Shown: piece after piece, positions 9,045-16,735 of the stretch
Layout of the letters: the number at the start of each line of letters is the position of its first letter
Position numbering within the stretch: position 1 is the stretch's first letter
Translations under genes and position numbers: made by a program
The notes under the pieces: model-generated
What the model saw: the letters and a program-made list of their open reading frames with translations, nothing else
Database searches by the model: none
What the model was told of the DNA's origin: nothing
Source of the DNA: Halosegnis rubeus
GTDB taxonomy: Archaea; Halobacteriota; Halobacteria; Halobacteriales; Haloarculaceae
Length of the DNA stretch: 64,000 nucleotides
Assembly (NCBI RefSeq): GCF_009184545.1
Contig: NZ_QJOW01000008.1
Coordinates: forward strand, 41,520 to 105,519
Direction: 5' to 3'

Positions 9045-9467
9045 ATGAGCACCGAACCCACGGATGCGGACGCAGAGGCGAACGCGGATTCGGGGATGGC
9101 GACGGCGGCTCGGGTCACCGAGCTCGCGAGCGACCTCGGTTCGACCATCGAAGAACTCGACTCCTACCAGCGGTTCACAGAGGCGAAACGCGCCGTCGAG
9201 AACGACGAGGAGGCCCAACAACGCATTCAGGAGTTCGAGCAGCTTCGCGAGGAGTTCATGATGGCCCGGCAGTCCGGCGACGCCTCCAACGAGGACCTCC
9301 GTGAGCTACAGGCCGCACAGGAGGAACTCAACGAGATGCCGGTGATGGCCGAGTATCTCGAGGCACAAGAGCAGATGGAGACAGAACTGCAGGAACTCAA
9401 CAAGATGATCTCCGCTCCCCTGTCGGTCGACTTCGGCGAGAAGGCCGGCGGCTGCTGTCAGGACTAA
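9045..9467 (+). CDS. YlbF/YmcA-family helical protein
   Basis: Protein of 140 residues with an acidic N-terminal tail (about 20 residues), then a helical domain typical of YlbF (DUF964): TIEELDSYQRF, AKRAVENDEEAQQRIQEF and a final helix, followed by a short tail ending GGCCQD. Bacterial YlbF/YmcA proteins form a complex that affects RNA processing. The archaeal members have no settled function. The vicinal Cys pair at the C-terminus is notable and could bind a metal or form a disulfide. It is divergent from dph2, with an 85-bp promoter region between. Confidence 0.85.
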   Translation: MSTEPTDADAEANADSGMATAARVTELASDLGSTIEELDSYQRFTEAKRAVENDEEAQQRIQEFEQLREEFMMARQSGDASNEDLRELQAAQEELNEMPVMAEYLEAQEQMETELQELNKMISAPLSVDFGEKAGGCCQD

Positions 9468-9575
9468 CTGTACTCCTCCCACTCTTACGTTCTACAACGG
9501 TGTTACGTCCCGGTAGCGGCCGGTTCGTCCATGGGCCAGTCCTGGCAAGCGACCACGTACTAGCGGATCTGACGA

Positions 9576-9930
9576 TGACGCAGGGCCGGACACAGTCGAT
9601 CGCAGTCGGCACGTCGGTAATCGTCGGTCTCGGCTGGGGGTCCCGCTGGTAGCCAACGCGGCCGGCGCGGTCGTAGACGGGCGGATGGCGCTGACGCTGA
9701 CGAACTCTCCCCCCTCACGTCCTCACAGAATTGCGAGACCCACGCTCCTCTCGGCACTGGGCGTAGACTCGTTCACCCTCGGTCGCCCGGGGACACTCAT
9801 CTAAGTGTTCCTGTCCGTCTACTCGCCGACCGAAATCTCACTCGGCGTCGGTTCGGGCGTGGTGGGTCTCGGTGTACTCGTCGGTATCGCGTACTCGTTC
9901 GCCGGGAGCTACCGCGGACAGTCGCGGTGA
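9576..9930 (+). pseudogene. Degenerate small membrane protein gene
   Basis: The 500-bp stretch between ylbF-like and the MBL gene has no intact gene but contains pieces of a hydrophobic protein. An ATG at 9576 opens a frame (MTQGRTQSIAVG...VIVGLG) that stops at TAG. A one-base shift continues as VANAAGAVVDGRMALTL, meets TAA, and then resumes in the same frame as a clear membrane helix (VGSGVVGLGVLVGIAYSF) to TGA at 9928-9930. This is what a decayed two- or three-helix protein would look like. The family is not recognised, and a chance open stretch remains possible. Confidence 0.4.
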
Positions 9931-9969
9931 AGCGCGGCGATTTTTCCCTCGTGACTGCGAACGACGGCC

Positions 9970-10809
9970 ATGGCACACGAGTTCCCCGGCTCCGATTGGG
10001 GCGATTGGCTTCCGCGGGCAGTCGCCGACGCGACCCCCGACGGCGTCGACCTGTGGTATCTGGGCTGTAACGGCTTCATACTGAAAGCGAGCGACGGGAC
10101 CACCCTCTTCATTGACCCGTACTGCGGGGACGGCGACCCGCCACGGACGCGACGGATGGTTCCGGTCCCGTTCGACCCGAACGACGTAACCGAGTGTGAC
10201 GGCGTGCTCGCGACGCACGAACACTCCGACCACGTCCACGGCCCGACACAGCGCCCGATACTCGGAAACACGGACGCCAGCTACTACGGTCCGGACGACT
10301 CCGTTGCCGTGACGGAGTCGGAAGGATGGGCCGACGACGAAGGAATCGACGTCGACCAGTTCGAGACCGTGACCGAAGGGGACATCTTCGATATCGGCGC
10401 GTTCACCGTCCACGTCGAACCCGCTCGGGACCCGGATGCAACCCATCCGGTCTCGTACGTCATCGACCACGAGTCGGGGGCGTTCTTCCACGGCGGCGAC
10501 GCTCGCTCCAGCGAGGCGTTCGAAGCTATCGGCGACGAGTACGAAATCGACCTCGCGGCGCTCGCCTTCGGCTCCTCGGGTTACCTGCCCGACCCCGAGG
10601 GTGGGGTGATGTACAAGCAGTGGTACGCCGACGAGAACGAGATCACCGAGGCGGCTGCACAGCTTTCGCCCGACCGGCTGCTCCCGACCCACTGGGACAT
10701 CTGGAAGAACCTGACCGCCGACCCGACCGCGCTCCGCCCGCACATCCGGTCGTTCGAACGTCCCCGAGCGCTCGAACTGGCCGAGATCGGCGACCGCGTC
10801 GAGCTATAA
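9970..10809 (+). CDS. MBL-fold metal-dependent hydrolase (UlaG-like)
   Basis: Metallo-beta-lactamase-fold protein of 279 residues. The metal-binding motif THEHSDH is at 82-88 (H83, H85, D87, H88). Further ligands are expected in the FHGGDARSSEAF and LPTHWD segments. Opening with GVDLWYLGCNGFIL and FIDPY it resembles the L-ascorbate-6-phosphate lactonase (UlaG) and RomA/YtnP-type branch. The substrate in archaea is unknown and no sugar operon is nearby. The start ATG 9970 is 39 bp after the end of the degenerate membrane gene. Confidence 0.85.
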   Translation: MAHEFPGSDWGDWLPRAVADATPDGVDLWYLGCNGFILKASDGTTLFIDPYCGDGDPPRTRRMVPVPFDPNDVTECDGVLATHEHSDHVHGPTQRPILGNTDASYYGPDDSVAVTESEGWADDEGIDVDQFETVTEGDIFDIGAFTVHVEPARDPDATHPVSYVIDHESGAFFHGGDARSSEAFEAIGDEYEIDLAALAFGSSGYLPDPEGGVMYKQWYADENEITEAAAQLSPDRLLPTHWDIWKNLTADPTALRPHIRSFERPRALELAEIGDRVEL

Positions 10810-10987
10810 CGGCCGTAGCCGCCTGTATACTCCTGATTTTTCCCCAGTTGTTGCTTCTCAGACACCGGCTCGGTTAATCCCACCACTCGAAATTGATATC
10901 GTAGCATATGATTTATGAGTCTGTCGAGCGACAGCCCCTCCGCGATAAGAGTGACAACTAGTTTGCAAAACCAACGAGACTCGGAGG

Positions 10988-12013
10988 TCACAACAGCGAG
11001 TAGATGTGCTCGTCGTACGTCTCACGGACCCGGTCGCCCCAGTTGTGGGTGTAGGTGTCGATGATGTCGTCGGCCACGTCGCCGCGGAGATATTTCACGA
11101 TCCCCCGGTCGCCGGTGCGGTCTCGCAGGTGCGTCGTGAAGAAGTGGCGGAAGTAGTGGGGGGTGACGTTCTCTTCTGCACCGCCGCCGGTCCGGTACCA
11201 ACCCCGCTGTGTGGCGTGAGACTGGACGGATTGACCCACCATCCCGATGGTGAGCCGGCGGCCCCACTCGCTCGTCGAGCAGAACAGCGGTTCTCCGGCG
11301 GCCTGCGTCTCCGGGCGAACCGCGAGCCAGCGTTTGAGCACGCGCTTCAGCTCTGGGTCGACGGGGATGACGGTCGCACGCCGGCGCTTGTTCGACTCTG
11401 TTCGTTCCTCGCCGTTGACGACGACGCCGCGAGACGGCTCCGGAGAGACGTACAGCGAGTCCGGCCGGCCGTCGAGTGCGCCTCGATGGCCGGTGTCGAA
11501 CGCGTTCTGTACCTCGCCGTCGTCGAGATAGATGTCCTGTACGTCCAGATTGCAGAGTTCGCCGACACGCATTCCGGTTTTCAGTAGCGTCACGACGACC
11601 CCCCGGTCGAGTGGATGTTCGATATCGGCCACGAACTCCCGCATCTCCGGGAGCATGATTTCACGGCGTGCGGGGTCCGTGTCGATGGATTCGTCCATCT
11701 CCTCCAAGACGAGCGTCATCGGGTTCTGTTCGAAGACGCCGACCTGAGTCATGTAGGCGTAGAATCGGTGGAGATACGACGCGTACGAGGCGACGGTCGA
11801 GGGAGCACGTCCTCCCCGAAGGGTATGGACCCACGCCATACAGCTCCGCTGTGTCGCCTCTGCCAGTGTTGCCCCCCGCTCCGTCTCGATGAAGCTCTCG
11901 AACTCCCTGAGAACCCGTTCATACGCCTCTCGCGTCCGTTCGGTCTTGCCGTGGTAGGTGAGGTCTTGGAGGAAATACCCGACTGGGTCGTCCGGGTTGG
12001 CGGTCTCACTCAT
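10988..12013 (-). CDS. Tyrosine-type site-specific recombinase/integrase
   Basis: Recombinase of 341 residues of the phage-integrase/XerC-D superfamily. An N-terminal SAM-like core-binding domain (about 10-110) precedes the catalytic domain. Catalytic residues are R149 (TGMRVGEL), the HxxR box H286/R289 (HYFRH), H323 (THNW) and a nucleophilic Tyr near the end, Y338 or Y333. I start it at the ATG at 12011-12013, which overlaps the DUF5805 stop by 8 bp (ATGAGTGA). The frame extends 15 codons further without support. The pair is a common haloarchaeal arrangement. No flanking att repeats or phage genes are visible, so it may be a chromosomal resident. Confidence 0.92.
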   Translation of the reverse strand: MSETANPDDPVGYFLQDLTYHGKTERTREAYERVLREFESFIETERGATLAEATQRSCMAWVHTLRGGRAPSTVASYASYLHRFYAYMTQVGVFEQNPMTLVLEEMDESIDTDPARREIMLPEMREFVADIEHPLDRGVVVTLLKTGMRVGELCNLDVQDIYLDDGEVQNAFDTGHRGALDGRPDSLYVSPEPSRGVVVNGEERTESNKRRRATVIPVDPELKRVLKRWLAVRPETQAAGEPLFCSTSEWGRRLTIGMVGQSVQSHATQRGWYRTGGGAEENVTPHYFRHFFTTHLRDRTGDRGIVKYLRGDVADDIIDTYTHNWGDRVRETYDEHIYSLL

Positions 12014-12419
12014 CGGCCGAGAGGGTGTAGCCACCGTGGCGACCGCTGTAGTGAACACGGTTCTCCTGCTGGAGCGTTTCCAGCGTCTGCTCCAGCCGCT
12101 TCTCCACGTCGTCGGTCACGCCGGCGAGTAGCTCATCCCACGACTGGTGTGAATCTGCGTCGAGCAACTCGACGAGTTGCGTCTCGAGCCCGTCCACCCC
12201 TGGGTTTGTGCCCTCTGAACTGCTATTGTCGGGGTTACTCGCGTTGGACTCGCTCTCGGTGCCGAATTCGAAGCTTCTGCGCCCCGCCTGCACCATCGTT
12301 CGGACGAACTCCGCCTGACTCATCCCCAACCGGTCTGCGTCCTCGACCCACGCCTCTTTCTGGTAGTGCGGGACGTAGGTTCGCACGCTCGCGCGCTCGC
12401 GGTCGTCGTCGGTGGCCAT
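12006..12419 (-). CDS. DUF5805 domain protein (ribbon-helix-helix-like), partner of integrase
   Basis: Acidic protein of 137 residues. The N-terminal third (VRTYVPHYQKEAWVEDADRLGMSQAEFVRTMVQAG) looks like a ribbon-helix-helix DNA-binding domain, followed by a Ser/Asn-rich linker (about 55-75) and a helical C-terminal domain ending with a winged-helix-like strand pair (ENRVHYSGRHGGYTL). This matches the haloarchaeal DUF5805 family, regularly encoded just upstream of tyrosine recombinases. It could be an excisionase-like or regulatory partner. It overlaps the integrase start. The 250 bp upstream (12420-12671) are AT-rich promoter DNA. Confidence 0.75.
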   Translation of the reverse strand: MATDDDRERASVRTYVPHYQKEAWVEDADRLGMSQAEFVRTMVQAGRRSFEFGTESESNASNPDNSSSEGTNPGVDGLETQLVELLDADSHQSWDELLAGVTDDVEKRLEQTLETLQQENRVHYSGRHGGYTLSADE

Positions 12420-12642
12420 ACCGAGACGAACACAGCCAGCATCTTCAAACTATCCCATATAGCAGAATAACTCCACTTATCACAGTATCTGGACTGCCAA
12501 GATCCGCCTACCAATTATTGTATCCCATATTCTATCTTGTCTACACGCATAGCAGGCTAATTAATCGGATATAAAATAGCGCCGGCTATTGCCACGAACT
12601 GGGCCACAATCGAATCTGGGCTGTTGGAGAGATTTCGGCGCA

Positions 12643-12651
12643 CCTAAATAT
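12643..12651 (+). promoter_or_regulatory. TATA box for a leaderless GT2 transcript
   Basis: The AT-rich CTAAATATT is centred about 25 bp upstream of the ATG at 12672 in otherwise GC-rich DNA. That spacing places the transcription start at or next to the start codon, the usual haloarchaeal leaderless arrangement. No Shine-Dalgarno sequence is present. The surrounding 12420-12640 is unusually AT-rich and holds no gene. Confidence 0.55.
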
Positions 12652-12671
12652 TGGCGCGTGTCACACTCGGT

Positions 12672-13355
12672 ATGGCGGAGTACACCTTCGACGATCTGAG
12701 TGTCGTGATGGGGACGTACAACGAGGCCGAGGCCATCGAGACCGTACTCGACGACATCGACCGCGTGACCGACGGACGGGCCGAAGTGGTCTGTGTCGAC
12801 GGGAGCGACGACGCGACGCCGGAGATCGCTCGCGAACACGGTGCACGAGTCATCGAACAAGAGCCTCGCGGCTACGGCTACGCAGTCAAGGAGGCGCTGG
12901 AGTCGGCCTCTCGCCCGCTCATCATTACGACCGACTGTGACGACACGTACCCGATGGACGCGATTCCGCGCTTCATCGAACTCGTCAACGACGGGTACGA
13001 CGTGGTTTCGGGCGATAGACTGTATCGCGGCGGCGAGGCGATGCCGACGACGAATCTCATCGGCAACGAACTGTTCGCGCTCGCCGGCTCACTTCTGATG
13101 GGCGACCGCGTCCACGACACCACGACTGGGATGCGCGCTTATCGCGAGGAGGTCATCCGGAACATCGAGTGGACGGAAAACACCGGTCTCTCTGCGGAAC
13201 TGCTGTTGCGGCCGCTCGGCCGAGGGTACGACGTGTACGAGGAGCCGATAGCGTACGCCGAACGCGCCGGCGAGACGAAGCTCGACCCGCTGGCCGGCGG
13301 CTACGCCATCGCGAAGTCCATCGTGAAGGTCTCGCTGCAAGAACAGGTCCGATAG
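12672..13355 (+). CDS. Glycosyltransferase family 2 protein (dolichyl-phosphate sugar synthase-like)
   Basis: GT-A-fold transferase of 227 residues without membrane segments. The nucleotide-binding start is VVMGTYNEAEAIETVL, followed by VCVDGSDDATPEIA. The metal-binding region is TTDCDDTYPMDAI, and the acceptor loop has DTTTGMRAYREEV. The pattern matches archaeal enzymes that make polyprenyl-phosphate hexoses for protein glycosylation, but the sugar cannot be told. I start at the ATG 12672 because of the TATA box about 25 bp upstream. A seven-codon upstream GTG extension is possible. It is monocistronic: AT-rich DNA follows. Confidence 0.85.
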   Translation: MAEYTFDDLSVVMGTYNEAEAIETVLDDIDRVTDGRAEVVCVDGSDDATPEIAREHGARVIEQEPRGYGYAVKEALESASRPLIITTDCDDTYPMDAIPRFIELVNDGYDVVSGDRLYRGGEAMPTTNLIGNELFALAGSLLMGDRVHDTTTGMRAYREEVIRNIEWTENTGLSAELLLRPLGRGYDVYEEPIAYAERAGETKLDPLAGGYAIAKSIVKVSLQEQVR

Positions 13356-13533
13356 TCGGTTCCACGACACAGCAGTCTCTCGACTGTTATTCTCTGCTGA
13401 CTGCTGTCGTCTCGGGGTATCGGTGGGTGTAATCTCGCAGCTTCTCACATTTTCTCGTAGTATCGTTGCATTTCCTGCGACCCGTCGTGTTCTACGCCCG
13501 ACTTGTAAATCGTATAGTGCTATATCGAATTAG

Positions 13534-13869
13534 CTACAGCTGGAAGTTGCACCCGCGGGCAGATGGATTGCGGCCCTTCCGACTGAAGAGCGCGAGGCCT
13601 ACTTCGAGGCCAATCCCGAGCTAGAGGAGGTATGGGACGAGGAGTGGGGTGACAGAGGAACCCGACTCGTTCTTATCGGCACGGACATGGACCACGATGC
13701 GCTCAGAGTGAAACTCGATGCAGCTACACTGACCGACGAGGAGATGGACGCCGACTGGGACGCCTTCGAGGACCGTTTCCCGACGTTCGAATCCGAGGAT
13801 GGAGCGGCGGAGAGTGACGACACCGAAGCGGGCGAAAACAGTGCCGAAGAGGTCGGTCTCGCCGACTGA
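13534..13869 (+). pseudogene. CobW/COG0523 GTPase, C-terminal fragment only
   Basis: The frame from the TAG at 13531 to TGA at 13867-13869 translates to RWIAALPTEEREAYFEANPE...WGDRGTRLVLIG. This is clearly homologous to the C-terminal domain of the two complete CobW proteins at 22.4-24.9 kb (GTWIATLPKAQQERYF...WGDRGSELVFIG). The GTPase domain, Walker A and CxCC metal site are absent, and there is no start codon before Met at 13687. A stand-alone 60-residue product from 13687 is conceivable, but truncation is the simpler reading. The break is in AT-rich sequence near 13500-13530. It marks the left edge of the metal island. Confidence 0.75.
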
Positions 13870-13871
13870 CG

Positions 13872-14138
13872 ATGTCTTCACCACGTTCACTCTTCCAGAC
13901 GGTCGTCGACAAGAACACGCCGCGGCACGCTCGGGAAGACGCCATCAACGGACTCGCGAAGGCTGGGGCAACCACACAACTTCGCCTCATCGTAGTCACG
14001 AACGGTCTCTACGGGCGGTATCGCCGCCAAGCACTGAACGCTCTCGGTCAGTGCCGAGCGATGAACGAACTCGAGAAACTGGTCGACGACAGAAGCCTCG
14101 CACGGCCCCTCCGTGAACGGGCAAAAGAGCTGACCTAG
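13872..14138 (+). CDS. Small HEAT-repeat-like protein
   Basis: Protein of 88 residues beginning two bases after the stop of the CobW fragment. It reads as two amphipathic helical repeats (NTPRHAREDAINGLAKAG; YGRYRRQALNALGQCRAM), typical of HEAT/PBS-lyase-type repeats that mediate protein-protein contacts. The tight linkage suggests it was co-translated with the full CobW gene before truncation and might assist metal delivery. It now lacks its likely partner at this locus. The assignment rests on repeat pattern only. 14139-14278 downstream is AT-rich with no gene. Confidence 0.6.
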   Translation: MSSPRSLFQTVVDKNTPRHAREDAINGLAKAGATTQLRLIVVTNGLYGRYRRQALNALGQCRAMNELEKLVDDRSLARPLRERAKELT

Positions 14139-14278
14139 CTCTAATTGGGCGGGCTTTTTGAACTTCCCAGCCGGTCATTCTTAGTTAGCTGGAGAGTCGA
14201 TTTACTAGTCCGTATCAATCTCTCTGACCTTATTTTTAATAATCCTTTTACTCACTCAGAGCTTCAGTTGTTAATGTA

Positions 14279-14431
14279 ATGTCGTACACCTGCTCCAGCT
14301 GCGATGCACAGTTCCAGAGCGCTGCTGGCGTGACCCAGCACGTCGCGCTTCATCACAACACGTGTGCCGAGTGCGACGAGAAGTTCGACGACTCCGATTC
14401 GCTGCGCAACCACATCCACGAGAATCACTGA
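14279..14431 (+). CDS. Two-finger C2H2 zinc-finger microprotein
   Basis: Fifty-residue protein from ATG 14279 to TGA 14431. The first finger has C5-C8 (YTCSSC) with H20 and H24/H25. The second has C28-C31 (TCAEC) with H44 and H47/H50. The ligand spacing (C-x2-C...H-x3-4-H) fits classical C2H2 zinc fingers, which are frequent as tiny proteins in haloarchaea and likely bind nucleic acid or protein. Preceded by 140 bp of AT-rich DNA containing a probable promoter (TTTTTAATAATCC near 14233). The stop is 75 bp before the trmO start. Confidence 0.7.
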   Translation: MSYTCSSCDAQFQSAAGVTQHVALHHNTCAECDEKFDDSDSLRNHIHENH

Positions 14432-14505
14432 GCAATCACTACGCCACGGGACAGATCTGTCTCGGTCACGATACTGATTTTTCGGTAGAAGACGAAGCCA
14501 CGAAC

Positions 14506-14997
14506 GTGCCCAAAGACACGTTCAGCTACGAATCGATTGGGGTGATTCGGACGCCGTTCGAATCACCAGAAGGAATGCCGATTCAACCGATCGGAGCGGA
14601 TTCAGTCACAGGAACTGTCGAGATCGATGCGTCGTATGCGGATGGATTAGCGGATCTTGCCGAGTTCTCGCACTGTATTCTGTTGTACCATTTTCACGCA
14701 TCTAGCGATGACGCTCCCCTACGGGTCGAACCGTTTCTCGATGACGAACGACGAGGAGTCTTCTCGACACGGGCGCCACAACGTCCGAATTCGATCGGCC
14801 TCTCCATTGTGGCAATCGAGTCCGTCACAGAACAGGAACTGACCGTGAGCGGTATCGACGTCGTCGACGGGACGCCATTGCTGGATCTCAAACCGTTCGT
14901 TCCCGAGTTCGATATCCCGTCCAAGGTGCAGACGGGCTGGCTCGATGCGTCGGAATCGACGATCCGATCAGAACAGGCCGACAAGCGGTTTCTCTGA
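14506..14997 (+). CDS. trmO: TrmO: tRNA N6-threonylcarbamoyladenosine methyltransferase
   Basis: Protein of 163 residues of the TsaA/TrmO family (formerly VirR/YaeB). It opens with FSYESIGVIRTPFESPEGMPIQP and contains the SAM-site region LADLAEFSHCILLYHFH and the family signature STRAPQRPNSIGLS. It uses SAM to methylate t6A at position 37 of certain tRNAs. I start it at GTG 14506 because homology begins there; the frame upstream overlaps the zinc-finger gene. Some archaeal members sit with metal or cobalamin genes, as here. Length is normal for the single-domain form. Confidence 0.85.
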   Translation: MPKDTFSYESIGVIRTPFESPEGMPIQPIGADSVTGTVEIDASYADGLADLAEFSHCILLYHFHASSDDAPLRVEPFLDDERRGVFSTRAPQRPNSIGLSIVAIESVTEQELTVSGIDVVDGTPLLDLKPFVPEFDIPSKVQTGWLDASESTIRSEQADKRFL

Positions 14998-15057
14998 GGC
15001 GGCCGGCCGCTACTCGTGGAGGACTTGGACCGGAAATTCGGTCCCAGACGTGACTCG

Positions 15058-15441
15058 CTAAGGCCAGTCGTCGCCAGTTGCGGACGTAGTCCCAAGCCGC
15101 CAGTCCGCAGCCGTTGCAGCGTCGGTCACTGATTGGAAGGTCCAGTCAGGCACCGTCTCTACAACCCCGTCAGTCTCGTCCGTCCCGACGAACACGTACC
15201 GTTCCGTCTCGAAGTGATTTCGAAGACTCGAGAGTGTCTCTTCGATCGAACGCGGACCCGATAAGAAGTCCTGCTGGTATCCCGCCTCTCGGACTCGCCG
15301 TCGTTCGATGAAGGACGACTCCGAGGAGACGATCCCGATGTGACTCGTCCACGTAGCGGCGTCTTCGAATGCTCGCTTCGGTCGTGCGAGCTTCTCGAGG
15401 GCCTGCAACGAGAAGGCGAGCGTGAGGTCGTCCGACGGCAT
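15058..15441 (-). CDS. DUF7124-family protein
   Basis: Acidic protein of 127 residues (MPSDDLTLAFSLQALEKLARP...). The pattern of alternating short strands and helices (HIGIVSSES, YVFVGTDE, WTFQSVTDAATAADWRL) and the opening phrase LTLAFSLxAL match a haloarchaeal family I recognise as DUF7124. Function unknown. Its ATG at 15439-15441 lies one base beyond the stop of the FAD protein, so it is the last gene of the zinc ABC operon and is probably co-translated. The frame continues upstream in antisense-like sequence, which I discount. Confidence 0.7.
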   Translation of the reverse strand: MPSDDLTLAFSLQALEKLARPKRAFEDAATWTSHIGIVSSESSFIERRRVREAGYQQDFLSGPRSIEETLSSLRNHFETERYVFVGTDETDGVVETVPDWTFQSVTDAATAADWRLGTTSATGDDWP

Positions 15442-15442
15442 T

Positions 15443-16735
15443 TCAGGACCTCCCTCTTGGAGCCGACGGCGCTCTCTTTGAACCGGCCCTGTGTCGTGAC
15501 GCGAGGAGCCGTTCCGCGACTCGACGAGCGCCGACGATGTTCCGGGCAAAGGGGCCGACACTGGGTTCTGCGAGCGCTCCCGAAACGTACACCGCAGAAC
15601 GGGTTCCGTCGGCTTCTCGCCACGCGAGCGTCCGGTCGTCGAGGACCGGAAAGCTGTTCGCCCCGCGCTCGAGTGACAGCGACTCGGCGACGGATCCGAC
15701 CAATGGGTGCTCCGGGACCGGATCGAGTCCGGTCGCGAGGACGACCTGCGCATTCGTTGCGGTCTTGCCGTCGTCGAACCGCACCAGTAATCCCTCGTCT
15801 GTCGCGTATGCAGACGCGATCTCGCCGCGTCGGATTTCGAGGTCGTCACAGTCATAGGCTTCGTCCAGTCGACGCTCGACGTACGGCGGAATCGTCGCAT
15901 CGTTGCGGGCGACCCGAATCCGGTCAAGACGGGCCTTCGACCCCGGCGGGAGCGTGTGAATCTCCTGTTCGATGTGTCGCCAGTTGATCCAGTACGGGTC
16001 GGCTTCGGTCAGTTCGATATCGAGGTCGTGACGCGACAGGAGCGTCACGTCTGTGTGTTCCGAGAGGCGGCAGGCAAGTTGCCCAGCGGTGATGCCGCCC
16101 CCAACGACGAACGTCGGTCCCGAAAATTCCGCTGCTGTCGTCGGGTCGAACTCGTCGTCCCAGACGTGAACGAGCGGGGCGTCGTCCGGGAGTGACGTCC
16201 CCCACGTGGGGAGCGTTCGCGAGCCACCGAGTCCGATGGCTAACACGACGTGGCGAGCTTCGAGCGACCCAGCATCCGTCTGTACTTCGAGTCGGTCGCC
16301 TGCCCCAGTCCTGGTAACTCCCGTCGCCCTCGACTGGAGGTGACACTCGTGGATACCACGCCGGTCAATGACGTTTCGAGCGTGGTCGAGAAAGAGTTCC
16401 AGCGTCGGTCGATTCGGATAGTTTTCCGTCGAGACGAGTTCCGCCTCCCGACCGGCCCCCTCCGCGAACGATTCAAGTGAGAACGGCTCTGTGCCGATGT
16501 GGTGGACGAACGTCGACCGGAGCGTTCGCATTCCGCACTGACGAGCCTTGGTCTCGAACGACGCGAGTAACTGCTCGCGAGGTTCGACGAGACAGAGGTC
16601 CTGGTGTCTGTACGCTCCCTCGGTGAGGAGATAGTTCGCCAGGCACGTTCCGTGAATACCGCCACCGATGATCACGTACTCGTAGGACTCTGGCCCGTTC
16701 ATCGTGTGATCGGTGTTCAGTCCGTCGATGGTCAC
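15443..16735 (-). CDS. FAD/NAD(P)-binding oxidoreductase linked to zinc importer
   Basis: Protein of 430 residues with two dinucleotide-binding motifs: GGGIHGTCLANYL near residue 23 for FAD, and GGGITAGQLACRL near 210 for NAD(P)H. VVLATGLDPVPEHP near 350 matches the ATG-type FAD loop of flavin monooxygenases and ornithine/lysine N-hydroxylases. The start GTG at 16733-16735 overlaps the znuB stop (GTGA), so it is translationally coupled to the zinc permease; an internal ATG at 16702 is an alternative. This context suggests metal-chelate chemistry or redox release of zinc, but no substrate can be shown. Confidence 0.8.
   Translation of the reverse strand: MTIDGLNTDHTMNGPESYEYVIIGGGIHGTCLANYLLTEGAYRHQDLCLVEPREQLLASFETKARQCGMRTLRSTFVHHIGTEPFSLESFAEGAGREAELVSTENYPNRPTLELFLDHARNVIDRRGIHECHLQSRATGVTRTGAGDRLEVQTDAGSLEARHVVLAIGLGGSRTLPTWGTSLPDDAPLVHVWDDEFDPTTAAEFSGPTFVVGGGITAGQLACRLSEHTDVTLLSRHDLDIELTEADPYWINWRHIEQEIHTLPPGSKARLDRIRVARNDATIPPYVERRLDEAYDCDDLEIRRGEIASAYATDEGLLVRFDDGKTATNAQVVLATGLDPVPEHPLVGSVAESLSLERGANSFPVLDDRTLAWREADGTRSAVYVSGALAEPSVGPFARNIVGARRVAERLLASRHRAGSKRAPSAPRGRS

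Noticed and set aside
10988..12419. Integrase plus DUF5805 as an intact provirus.
   Set aside because: No structural, replication or packaging genes and no att duplication are visible. Neighbours are ordinary chromosomal genes.
15924..16346. Long reverse and forward frames overlapping the FAD gene and many other GC-rich genes.
   Set aside because: Arg/Ser/Pro-rich translations are typical of shadow frames in GC-rich haloarchaeal DNA. The opposing frame has clear domain motifs.
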